DNA from: Trichopria drosophilae
Lineage: Eukaryota > Arthropoda > Insecta > Hymenoptera > Diapriidae
Assembly (NCBI GenBank): GCA_030407085.1
Contig: CM059583.1
Coordinates: forward strand, 81,120,001 to 81,184,000
Reading direction: 5' to 3'
DNA: 64,000 nucleotides
The notes beneath the pieces were generated by a model. The model saw nothing but the letters and a program-made list of their open reading frames with translations, did not search any database and was not told where the DNA came from. The stretch's first letter is position 1. Each line of letters opens with the position of its first letter. Made by a program: the position numbers and the translations under genes. Positions 54,634 to 64,000 of this stretch are shown one piece after another.

Positions 54634-54835
54634 GGCCAGTAAAAAAGAAAGTGCTTCAGATCACGTGAAATTATTGGCCGAGGCGAAGCCGAGTCTGACA
54701 AACACGTGATCTGAGGCTTTCTTTTTTATTGGCCAAGGGCCGTATACGATATTTCTGCTCAATGTAGCCAGAAAGCCGCAACTTCGTTTCGCGTAGCGGC
54801 CAGGAAGTTGCGGTTTCTGGCCGGAGAGCAGAAAA
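54634..54835. repeat. Two adjacent long hairpins
   Basis: Hairpin 1: 'ggccagtaaaaaagaaag...cttcagatcacgtg' (54634-54667) pairs with 54703-54734, with CACGTG at both stem tops and 'ccgaggcgaagccgag' in the loop. Hairpin 2: 'ttctgctc...gccagaaagccgcaacttc' (54753-54784) pairs with 54803-54832. Together they look like a small foldback element or MITE cluster. Confidence 0.75.
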
Positions 54836-55106
54836 ATAATTTTTAAATCTCCTTCATTTGGCTACAAGCGTCCTTTTCAGTTTCTTGAAGTGTATTCCTC
54901 AATGTCTTTTCACAAAGTAGGGTACATTAACCCCTTCGACGCGGATGATGAAGATTTTGAAAGAATCGTTCAAACTGCATTTTTAAAAGTTTTAAATCTT
55001 TTATTTTAGACAATGATTTCGAAAACGGATAACGGCTTTATCTTATTCAGTGTACCTTAGTGTCTAGAAATAATTTTGTTCTTAATTTGCATATATTATT
55101 GACTTC

Positions 55107-55791
55107 GTTACCTTACTTTATATTTCTGCTCAAAAATCTTCGTCATCAGCCGCAGCGAAGGTGTTAAGCACAATGTTGATCGTCTTAGATCGCATTGCGC
55201 ATGTTATACGTGTAAATTTCTGCAGTGATGATTCTGAAACATTGGTTAATGATTTATTAAAGTCCTCATATAAAAAAAAAGAAAATAATATATGGGAACA
55301 ATTATGCAAACTCGCACATCCAGACGATATCCGCGAACGTTTGCAAAATGTATTATTTCGTTAAGAGGAAAAAGGCAACATTATTATTAATGTTAAAAGA
55401 GCTTCCTGAGAATGTAAAAAGTAATGAAATACTCATTACTCAGAACACACTGAAATCTGCAAATCCGAGATGTAATGAGAATGACAAAGTGCAGAATACA
55501 TTTGACAATACGAATGCGCATAATGGTTCGGAATATTCGTCTGAAAATGGTTCTCAGTTTGTATCTCATTTGAGTGAAATCGTTTCAACTGGCGAAGATA
55601 AGGTACAGCCTCAATCAACTTTCACAGGCAACTCATGTGAGAATTCATTCGAGAACGATGATTTGGCAGAGAATGAAATAGCACCACTTTCTGAAGATGA
55701 TTATCAAGAAGGAACTGCTCATATGTATCTAGATTCTCGCAATAGTCGGCTCGCATCAAAAAACAATAAAAGTAAAGCAATAAAACAATAA
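55107..55791 (+). pseudogene. Unrecognised protein in two overlapping frames
   Basis: The first frame (open to 55364) reads 'KSSSSAAAKVLSTMLIVLDR', 'IAHVIRVNFCSDDSETLVND' and 'NIWEQLCKLAHPDDIRERLQ'. A one-base slip at about 55360 leads to 55348-55791 with 'KKATLLLMLKELPENVKSNE' and then a Ser/Asn/Glu-rich, probably disordered tail ending in basic residues. The smooth junction suggests one former gene with a single slip. I do not recognise the family; it could be host-derived or a transposon accessory protein. Confidence 0.4.
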
Positions 55792-55794
55792 AAT

Positions 55795-56640
55795 AAAACA
55801 ATAAAAGACACACGTCGAAAATTACTGGGAAATCGAGAAGTCGTATGTACTAAATCACAGGACTATGAATGAAATATACCATTTTTTAAACGTCGATATC
55901 TCGAAAACTATCATTCAGAGAAACAAAATGTTTAATTCGAAAATGTGTAGAAATGCCTAAATTTTTCACTGGTGTAAATGATATAAACCTAGTATCATTG
56001 TTTATAACAAATTTTCAAGGTTATTTTGTTGTAACTCAATTTCCGCTCGTGTGCCATCTTTTTTCTTCTTGTTACATAAACAAAAGTTGTTCGCAAAAGT
56101 GTTTTCTTTAATTTCGCAAAGTTTAAGCTTGTCATCTCTGAAACGGGCTTTTTAATGTAAAGAAAACCGTGCGCATGGGAGTCCGCACGCGCGTCGGGCC
56201 GTCCGTACCTAGCAGCGGCCCGGGCGTATCCTTTCCAGGTATACATTACATTCCTAATTATGTGTTTTTATCTTTATCAAAATATATTTTTTTACAAAAT
56301 GCTTTTCTGTAAATTAAAATTTTAAACATTTTTTGAATCTGAAAGTATACAATTTAATTACGCCGACTTTCCTTCACGCTTTGCCCAGGCTTAAGACTGG
56401 TAGATTTGCGTTCTGGCGCGTTTAAAAGCTGACTGTAATAAAGTCACTGCCATTTTTTAAACTAAAACTTACATTTAACTTTCTTAAATGTATCAATCAT
56501 TTACATTAACTTTCTATCTTTAAAAAATAATTTTACACAATTATCGGTGGGAGGATTGATACCATTTACGAGTATAAATGAATGAGAACTTTTGGTTTCC
56601 TTAACCTGTTTAGCTTTTGAAAATATGAAAATATAAAATA
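55795..56640. other. Spacer with a GC-rich patch
   Basis: 56160-56235 is unusually CG-rich ('gtccgcacgcgcgtcgggcc'). No gene is supported. Confidence 0.35.
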
Positions 56641-56644
56641 TAAA

Positions 56645-57605
56645 ATTGTATTGTATTGTATTTATTTATTTATTGTTTAAGCCTTAGATCGCGATAATCG
56701 TCGAGTCACCTTATGGCTAGGTTCAAGATAATACATAGTAAACAGCTTTTACAAACTTATAACTTAATAGGTTAAATAACTAGGATGACTTGACTAACGG
56801 ATGCGCGCGAGTTAGTGAACGAAACTAAACGTAGATTGGATGCGACCGGTTTCTGTACATTGTTGTGAATTTTAATCCGCAATGCTGTAAATTTAAAATG
56901 AGTAATGGAGTGTCTAAGGGAGCTTCAAGGAAAAGAAAAGTGTATTAAGCATTATGCTTAGTAAAAGAGAGTACGTAAGAAAATGTTTATGAGCTGATGT
57001 GCCATAATAACGTGTTTGGATTAGAAATATCGAATGTTAGGAGACAATTAAATAAAGATGATTTGAATGTGTGTTGGGAAGTAATCTCTTTAATATAATT
57101 GGGGAGAGAGTTCCATAGTCTAGCGGTTGTAAGTGTGAATCAGTTAAAACAAGGTCTGCGTTTAGCTATTCGTTTTTGTAAGTTACCATCTTTGTTTTCT
57201 TTAACAGAGCACTTGACTCAGAGCGCTGATTAAAGAGTCTAAAAAGGTGGTCTGGTTCACGGAAAGTTAGAACATCAAAAGCAAGAAAACCAATGAAATA
57301 CAAGTGTCGATATTTAATGAGTAACCAATTTAGTTTACGGTGATAGGGCGAAATATGCCAGTCATTTTGTAGATTAAAAATAAAGCGCACACATTGGTTA
57401 AGCACTCTTTGACATTTACTTCTCCGTGCTTTCGAGGTATAAGTGAGAACTGCCGCATAATAAAATTTCGCAAGTCGAAAGTATTATGTAACCAAATTTG
57501 CACACAACGTACATGCACATAAGAGGAATTCCACCGAACTGTTAACATTGCAAGTACTAGCAGAAAAGTCGTACAAATGAAGGTCAAATCGAGTTTTTTC
57601 TGCAT
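56645..57605 (-). mobile_element. CR1/L2-like non-LTR retrotransposon, 3' end
   Basis: The minus strand from about 57470 encodes, across slips, the RT C-terminal region: 'VLNQCVRFIFNLQNDWHISP', 'YHRKLNWLLIKYRHLYFIGF' and 'FREPDHLFRLFNQRSESSAL', then 'ARLWNSLPNYIKE' near 57105. A 3' UTR ends in 'ttgtattgtattgtattta' at 56647 (read on the plus strand), a short pentanucleotide tail. The rest of the element is missing upstream. The HISPxxxxLxWLxxKxRxxYFxGF pattern is typical of CR1/L2-type elements. Confidence 0.78.
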
Positions 57606-57609
57606 ATTA

Positions 57610-59225
57610 TTTCAAGAAGACACTTAGTATAATATACTCATACTTTTTTCTCTACCTCCGTAGCAATTATCCTTGCATAAGAAGCATAACACTGACTGAA
57701 ATTACAGTTTTTTTATGCGTACTCGCCACATTTTTATTCAGTTCGAGGCTGTTTAAAAAAAAACAGTTATCCAAATGATTTGAAATCAATATACGTTATT
57801 GGCAGAGATAATATCTAATAGAATATTTGTCATTGAAGTGTGTGCCTGTCTTAGAAAATGAAGTATGAAGCCAGGAACATGCGTACCCGATTTTTGAGAA
57901 ATAGAAATTTTTTTTACATTTTAGGCTTTAAAAAAAAAACTTTTATTATTTTTGAATTGTGCATGGCGGTAAATAACCCCCTTGGAATAAGAATGAAAAT
58001 AGAACCCGGTTTATATATGCCTTGTGTATGAACCTCTCAGCAACGTTCGCAACGTTGCTTTTTACTTGCTCCACTCGAATTGAAAATCATGATTTTTTAA
58101 AGGCACACCGACATGTTCCATAGAATGACTTTTTAACTTTTGGCCAATTTTTCTGTAGTACATTTTCTTCAGTATCCAACCTGGTATATCATTAATTTTT
58201 TGACCAGAGTCGAAAAAATGTCAACTAAAGACGTTTTTATGGTATTTTTGCATTTTATGGACATGACATCGACCTAACTTAATTAAAAAATGACTTGCTT
58301 CTCTTTTCTTGACTCTTTGTGACCCTATGAATGTAATATAGCATAAAATTAGTTGAGGTGCCATAATAATAAAAGTTGGATTTTTTAAGGGTGAAATGTC
58401 AGAAGTTCCATGGCATTCTTCACAAGGAATTCCGTAGAACTGTTAACATTGAATGTACTCGCATTGAAACATTTTTTTCATTTTTATACCTTTACGAGAG
58501 TCTAACCCTCGGCCTACTTTTTAAAAATGCATTTTCCTGAGCATTCAACGAGGTGTATGATCAGTTTATTACCAGAAGATTTTAGAAATACGAATATTAT
58601 AGAAATATAATTAAATTTCATTAAAGTACTGTTCTTATTTTATTACTTCTGATATTATGAAGAAAATGCATACAACCTTTTTTTTACAACATTTGATGTT
58701 CTATCTTTCATTCTTGGACACATTTAGTGTCTGATTTGTATTTTTGAAAATACGTGCAAAGAAACTGAAAAACATCATATTTTTGGATATTTTTTCACAA
58801 TGGCATCTTAAATATACATGACCGATCATTTTTATTATCATCTTCGGAATCAGGAGACAAAAATACATGAAAATAGTCCAACAGATACTTTTTTTAGTCT
58901 TTGTATCACTTTGTAATTGTTACAAATTTTTATGTTTACATTTTTTGGATTTACAAAAATGACTTTGTTCAAAAATGAGTGATAAAGCTTTTTTTAATTC
59001 TTTGTGGCCCTAAAAATGTAATGGTATAAGATTGGATGATGTGCTATCAAAACAAAAATTTGATTTTTCTTAGGGTCAAATGTTAACAGTACCGTGGAAT
59101 TTCTCATAATTATTACTTATTATGGAACATGCGATCATCAATAATTTTTTGTGGTTTGTCATTTTGCTTCAATTAAATAGAATTCGTGTTAATCATTTAT
59201 TGAACGTGACTGAAGTGAACAATTA
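57610..59225. repeat. AT-rich stretch with a diverged direct duplication
   Basis: 58285-58425 and 58970-59105 share an ordered set of words ('tctttgtg.ccct', 'aatgtaat', 'ataa.attgg', 'ga.gtgc', 'tagggt.aaatgt', 'g.accgtgg.att') about 680 bp apart. No gene is seen. Confidence 0.5.
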
Positions 59226-59230
59226 TCTAC

Positions 59231-59905
59231 TTAAGGTAGTTAAACCCCAGGATATAATATGTTAGCGAAAATATTTTAATAACACTTCCAGAAATAAAAT
59301 TTTTATTATGCATGATATTGTGACAGAGTCGAGCGTTATTTTTCGTGAAAAAAAATTGAAACTTGCAAAAATAATTTGATAACCAACTTTTCTTAGCGAC
59401 TCAAATTTTCTTCTTATTTTCATTCAAAACTTTTCTAAAAATGAATGGATATCAATGAATGACGGCTTATTTTTTCCAGAAAAAGATTCTCTACGACTTC
59501 ACCGAATGAATTTCTTGAATTTCTAAAACTAGGGTCAAATATCTCGAATTATTAAAAAAAAATATATATTATTTTTTAACTTTTCTGAATAATTTTAGTG
59601 ATCAGGCAAAAAAAATTTGAAAAATTTATTCGGTGAAGTTGTAGCGAATCTTTTTCTTGAAAAAATAAGCCGTCATTCATTGAAATCCATTCATTTTTAG
59701 AAAAGTTTTGAATGAAAATAAGAAGAAAATTTGAGTCGCTAAGAAAAGTTGGTTAACAAATTATTTTTGCAAGTTTCAATTTTTTTTCAAGAATAATAAT
59801 GCTTGAACTCTGTAACAATATCATGTATAATAAAACTTCAATTCCTGGAAGTGTTATTAAATTATTTTTGCTAACATATGATATCTTGGGGTCTAGCTAC
59901 CTTAA
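59231..59905. mobile_element. Foldback MITE with TTAA TSD, ~290-bp arms
   Basis: TTAA at 59231-59234 and 59902-59905 flanks ends GGTAGTTAAACCCCAGGATA and 'tatcttggggtctagctacc'. The arms pair from the termini to about 59520/59608 with moderate divergence. The TTAA target is shared with piggyBac and Kolobok elements. No coding capacity. Confidence 0.88.
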
Positions 59906-60149
59906 CATATATTTTTATTAAATCAACAATATATTTTATGCAACAGAACTTTCGTTTACATGCTCAGAGTATCTTATCAAACATTTCTATACAATTTTTC
60001 TGATATCAAATTGAATGTTTTTCAGAGAGATAATCGAATTTCTGATTTTATTTTAAAGTTTGAACCAACTTTAGAAGCATTTTTTAATTTTTTAATAAAA
60101 AAAAAAGAATTCATTTTTGTAATAATGCGTTCATATGCGGTGTGTAAAC

Positions 60150-60739
60150 TTTGTGTATCTTCAATTTTGTTTAGTGGAGCTTCTGGGTGCGGGTCGAAAA
60201 ACCGACAAATCAAAAAGCCGACAGGTCGAAAAACCGACAGTCAAAAAACCGACAATCGAAAAGCCGACAGTTCAAAGAATGACTGTCCTCCTGACCATGT
60301 GTCTCTTTTTTTATGTGTCGGCATTTCAACTGTCGGTTTTTTGACTTCGGCTTTATGACTGTAGGTTTTTTGACCTGTCGGCTGTTTGATTGGTCGGTAT
60401 TTCGACCCGCACCCGAGCTTCTTGTAATTTAATGTTAATCATTTCCGATATACGTCTATTGTAAAATTTATTTTCGATGTCCAGTATTTTTGTGTTATCC
60501 CAGTCAAATTTATGTAGTGTTTGGATTCTATGTTCTGTGATTACTGTCTTTGTTTGAGAAGGTCTATTGATATTGCGTTGATGTTCGTTTATTCTAGTTT
60601 TTAATGTTCGTTTACTTTCTCCCAGCTTGTCATTAACTATCCTGCAAGATCCCCCGTTATGCCCCGAGTGAGCAGTTCCATCTGATTCAAAACAACCGAA
60701 ATTACTCGGTACATTAAATGATAAGGAACGGTATATCAT
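60150..60739 (-). pseudogene. Penelope-like element GIY-YIG endonuclease, split by a MITE
   Basis: The frame from 60739 reads 'GESKRTLKTRINEHQRNINR', 'KTVITEHRIQTLHKFDWDNT' and 'ENKFYNRRISEMINIKLQEA', the GIY-YIG nuclease of Penelope elements (usual YVGxTxRxLxxRxxEH; the Tyr-Val-Gly-Gln start is degraded to KLGES). The 230-bp MITE and its TSD interrupt the frame here; it resumes as 'NKIEDTQSLHTAYERII' at 60176-60125. The RT half is absent. Confidence 0.82.
60185..60414. mobile_element. 230-bp hAT-type MITE with 8-bp TSD
   Basis: GAGCTTCT at 60177-60184 and 60415-60422 flanks ends GGGTGCGGGTCGAAA / TTTCGACCCGCACCC. The interior repeats CGAAAAACCGACA-type words about six times on the left and their complement on the right. 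The 8-bp TSD fits the hAT superfamily. Confidence 0.92.
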
Positions 60740-61295
60740 ACATTACCGTCTTTTATAACAAGCACTCGTCCATGGTGTTATTTTAAATAAAATTCATATG
60801 ATACTAACAGTTGACCCGTCTCCGTAGTTAAAGTCATGTTTGGACTTGAATACTAAACTCCACACTGCAGCGTTAAATGATTTTGAAAAAAAAAACTTTA
60901 TAAATTAATGATCAATGCGGTATTTGGTAAAACGATGGAGAATATTCAAGAATGCAAGTGTCAAGAAGCCACTAAATTACTACGAAAACAAGATACTATT
61001 GAAACACCTATTCAAAACTCACAATCTATTATTTCGCACTAATTTTCTTTCATCATATATTTTTTCTGTAAAACAAATATATTTTTTATACTTTGTTTAA
61101 CATTATCGATAAATAAATATAATAATAATGAAGAATATTCATTCATTTACATTTCTAACCATTTTGTCAAAGTAAAGAAGCCAACATTTGGAGTAAAATG
61201 AAATGTTAATTGCTTGAAAAATAAAAAAAAGAAATTAAAAAAGGTGCCCACAAGGATGGACACTGTGCTGCAATCGGTTAATAAACATTTCGAGG
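60740..61295. other. Spacer without recognisable gene
   Basis: Short ORFs only. Confidence 0.4.
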
Positions 61296-61389
61296 TGTCA
61301 AAGGTAGGGGCGTTCGGTTACTACGCCGGCGTACTCGTTTTATTTCTCAGCATTGCTGAGTGTTCCCAAAACCTGCACTACCTTTGACA
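61296..61389. repeat. Small inverted-repeat unit with central hairpin
   Basis: TGTCAAAGGTAG (61296-61307) and its complement CTACCTTTGACA (61378-61389) bracket a GC-rich centre with the perfect hairpin CTCAGC-ATT-GCTGAG (61346-61360). Confidence 0.7.
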
Positions 61390-61439
61390 GCTCTTAAATA
61401 ATAATAACTATTTTATTCCGTATTTTACTTACAAATAAT

Positions 61440-62420
61440 TTAATATTAATAACAACTGTTATGAACCAATCCTGCATGTCGTTAACTATCTCAGCCTTGT
61501 AAAAATCATCCCAATTTAGCTGCTTGATGATAATCTCTAAAAATTTCTACAAAGAAAAAAGGGGTGATTTGTGGAGATGGTAGTTAAGCAAAACTCAATA
61601 GATATGAGGTCGTGATTGGATGTTGATGGGTCATGTGATTGGCTAAATGAGTGTTCCTTGGAAATATCACTAATAAGACAGTGGTTTAACAATGAAAATG
61701 AGGTGCTAATGAAATCAGTTCGAGAAAATGGGACAATGGCGGCAAAAGCCCGCAGGTAGTTTGACACGCAATCGATCTTATTTAAGTTGGTGTTTAGGTC
61801 GCCCATGATCATATTATTCTTATATCTGCATTAATATGACCAATTTAACTTCAAGATCCCCAAACAGTGGCGCATCTTGTGGTGTGTGAACGAACAGTAA
61901 AATTAGAAGAATAGGAGGAGTAGTTTTAAATGATAGTTCCATAAATAAATATTCAGTTTTTGAATTGTTGTTATTATTGATTGGTTTGACGAGGAGAGAA
62001 TAGTGCGAGCAAGTGAATTATGGAGGTATATGACAACGACGTACCACCCCAAGGTCTGTTTTATTATTAACATTTTGAAGATATGTCTTGAAACAGTGTT
62101 TGTGATATGTTTGACGTTGTAATCAGATGTGTTTGGTTGTATACAAGACCAGAGTGTAGGTATATTTCGGATATTCATGGTAGAACCTTTTGCAGATCTT
62201 CAACATTAAGTATAATTTGCGGTTTGGATTCTTTCTTGTCATCTAGACGGCTGTAATGGATCCTATCCTATGCCATATATATTTAATGTCGAGTCCTTTG
62301 GCATTAGCTTTGCAGTTTTTAAGAGTGTTGAAAAGTTTAGATGCAAACCACTCATTTAAATGTAGGGAGTACTGAGTAGATATCATAAAGAGCACTTTCA
62401 ATTTTCGAGGTGTTTACAAT
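61440..62420 (-). mobile_element. CR1/L2-like non-LTR fragment: ORF1 end and endonuclease
   Basis: From 62420 down: the ORF1 C-terminus 'KANAKGLDIKYIWHRIGSI' (about 62310) and, after a slip, 'LNVEDLQKVL'; then endonuclease pieces 'VVVIYLHNSLARTILSSSNQ' (about 62020), 'MIMGDLNTNLNKIDCVSNYL' (61812) and 'STSNHDLISIEFCL' (the SDH block as SNH), and finally the segment before RT 'QLNWDDFYKAEIVNDMQDWF' near 61500. Several stops occur. The ORF1-ORF2 order shows it is one truncated element. Confidence 0.75.
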
Positions 62421-62429
62421 ACCTTGTAG

Positions 62430-62800
62430 ATTAGGAAGTTAATAAAATAAAATAAGTGCAAATACGCTGTAATCCACGGAACAAACATTTTCACGAAAGT
62501 AACTTATTTTGGTGTGTTTCGAATGGGTTCTTTCTTTTACAAAAAAGAGAAAGAACAAATAAATAGCACAACAATGACCCAACTTCAACTGGTTTTGTTC
62601 CGCCTGAAAATGGAATATATGGTAAGAATACATACAATTGCACCGGAGGTATATTCACGGAAAATATTATGTCGCTATACCTAAAACGAAATTCTTGTTA
62701 ATTGCTTAAAAATACACTTCTATCGGAATGCGATGGGCAACCAAAATTCTTCTATAATTGACATGTAAGAAATTTTACATATATTATTGCATTGCAAAAT
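62430..62800. other. Spacer upstream of a small ORF
   Basis: No gene motif seen. Confidence 0.35.
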
Positions 62801-62804
62801 ATTA

Positions 62805-62990
62805 ATGATCAATTTACGCGAAAGCAGCAAATATTTTTCATCATTGCTATTGTTTTTCACATTAGTCTTCATCGCTGTTACTGTTAATCAGGGCAGGCCC
62901 TTGTTATATGTTAAAAATTCATGTGTCGGGAATTCTGGCGATCTTATGTATGTAATGTTTGCAATTTATTTCTTCATAAATAGGGAATAA
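62805..62990 (+). CDS. Small ORF with signal peptide, possible first exon of a secreted peptide
   Basis: The ATG at 62805 opens a 61-codon frame: a basic N-terminus 'MINLRESSKY', a strongly hydrophobic core 'FSSLLLFFTLVFIAVTV', then 'NQGRPLLYVKNS' with a likely signal-peptidase cut near the Val/Asn-Gln-Gly boundary. The frame ends at a TAA, but a GTATGT donor-like site in 'cttatgtatgta' (about 62945) could splice to an exon outside the window. It may be a neuropeptide or other secreted-peptide precursor exon, or a chance ORF. I do not recognise a family. Confidence 0.35.
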   Translation: MINLRESSKYFSSLLLFFTLVFIAVTVNQGRPLLYVKNSCVGNSGDLMYVMFAIYFFINRE

Positions 62991-62999
62991 CTATACTAT

Positions 63000-64000
63000 T
63001 TAAAACAGTTCCAAAATTTCCAGATACAAATACGGCGTACAAAAATGTAATAATAAAATGTACCATTTTAATGGCTCGCATAACCGAGCGATCAATATAT
63101 ATATGAGACATTCTTTGTCAACGGGAGACCCCTACCTGTCCAAAATGGTTTAGGCGTAGAGAGCTGTAATACAGCTTAAAATTTCCGGAATTTTGTCTAC
63201 TTTCAAAAGCAGTGGCATATTAATGGATTCAAGATGGTGGATTCAATATGGCGGAAAATGGGAACAAAATTGATGAAATTAATTTTTCTCTCCTATGCCA
63301 ACAAAATTCATTTTGACATAAAAAGTTGCACAAGGTCTTAAAATACAGCTGCCTATGTCCACTTTTGAAAACAGAACAGAGACATTAAACAATTCCAGAT
63401 GGCGGCTCCAATATGGCGGAATATTTTTTTAAACTGCTTAAATTCGCTTAAATTCACTTAGAACTTATTACTCGGGGTTTTTGGGGTCGCTGAAAACGAA
63501 TCTGCCATCAGATTTTACAAATTTAAATGACGGATACAATATGGCGGACGTTCTTTTAAAAAAATTAATCAATTTGCTCAAAACTTGCTATACGGGGGTT
63601 TTTCCGGTCGCTGAAAACGAATCTGGCATCAAATTTTAAAAATTCAAAATACAAATTTAATTTCTATCTGAACCCGTTTTTTTATATTCATGCTTGTGTC
63701 AAGAATAATCTAAGTAATTAGTTCCTGAGTCAGTTTTTACGTTAAGCATTTTTTTTTAATTATCAGTAATTGTGTAAAAATTTTTTCCAAACAACATTTT
63801 TTATTAGACTTTTTTTTCGATTTTTAAAACACGTAAGTCATTTGTTTCTGAACCCGTCATTTAAAGTTATGCATTTGTTTTTTTTTTTAATTGTCATAAA
63901 CAGCGTGAGTTATTAGTTTATGTGTCTCGTTTTGCATAAGGCATTTGTTTTCAATTTATTTAATATCATAATTTTTTTCGAACTGCATTTTGTGTAACAC
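63000..64000. repeat. Intergenic repeats incl. 121-bp units
   Basis: 63440-63660 holds two units with 'ggggtttttggggtcgctga' / 'gggggtttttccggtcgctg' at 63472 and 63593, related to 50800-51005. 'caatatggcgga' recurs at about 63247, 63410 and 63538. The last 350 bases are T-rich with repeated 'gttatgcatttg'-like words. No gene. Confidence 0.6.

Noticed and set aside
54918..54972. 'GYINPFDADDEDFE' in a short plus-strand frame resembles the bestrophin 'NPFGEDDDDFE' block
   Set aside because: Only a dozen residues, no flanking bestrophin sequence and no splice context that extends it; chance similarity is more likely.
60185..60414. Repeated CCGACA words as a CRISPR or minisatellite
   Set aside because: They sit between TIRs with an 8-bp TSD and are mirrored, so they are internal motifs of a MITE.

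Overview
This is an AT-rich insect nuclear window that is almost entirely a graveyard of nested transposable elements (TEs). The coding remnants (jockey, CR1-like, R4/Dong-like, copia, BEL/Pao, env-bearing Gypsy, Penelope, pogo/Tigger and Mutator-like transposase proteins) resemble those I know from hymenopteran genomes, ants in particular. That host guess is an inference. There are no bacterial operons, no CRISPR array and no rRNA.

Layout. 0-6 kb: a DEDDh exonuclease gene with an in-frame stop, a 154-bp tandem repeat, and an unnamed transposase-like gene split by a 5'-truncated non-LTR retrotransposon with a 16-bp target-site duplication (TSD). 6.9-9.5 kb: BEL/Pao and copia remnants, minus strand. 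10.3-13.3 kb: a Mutator-like transposase element flanked by TTAA, carrying a solo LTR with a CCGG TSD. 13.9-16.5 kb: a BEL/Pao gag and a tRNA-derived SINE. 17.4-22.9 kb: a CR1-like element (PHD-finger ORF1, EN-RT ORF2) abutting an R4/Dong-like 3' end in opposite orientation. 23.7-32.5 kb: one large minus-strand Gypsy/errantivirus-like element (gag, protease, RT, RNase H, integrase, env), broken by a 708-bp foldback MITE, a ~1.4-kb element with subterminal repeats, and a non-LTR fragment. 33-41 kb: tRNA-like SINE pieces, dispersed repeats, a second Mutator-like element and a non-LTR fragment. 41.9-45.3 kb: a plus-strand Gypsy split by a pogo/Tigger remnant. 45.9-49.5 kb: a young jockey copy with 42 terminal T and a 12-bp TSD. 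50.1 kb: one exon of DNA topoisomerase II, the only sequence I can tie to a conserved host gene. 51-64 kb: an inverted/direct triplication in a transposase remnant, minisatellites, three more foldback MITEs, a Penelope GIY-YIG remnant split by a hAT-type MITE, CR1/L2-like fragments and one small ORF with a signal peptide.

How it fits together. The elements do not form a pathway. They form a record of successive insertions, and in several cases the host frame resumes across the insertion with a recognisable TSD. Of 15 retroelement remnants whose strand I can read, 11 are on the minus strand. That bias, with an antisense env-bearing Gypsy element, makes a piRNA-cluster hypothesis worth testing. 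No autonomous element looks intact; the jockey copy is closest but is 5'-truncated and has one frameshift.

The strongest unusual signals are: (1) Mutator-like transposase elements bounded by TTAA and GGGGA-type inverted repeats, supported by a paralogous empty site; (2) a MITE carrying eight TCAAGGTCA nuclear-receptor half-sites; (3) a MITE with a heat-shock element in each arm; (4) an isolated topoisomerase II exon with consensus splice sites.
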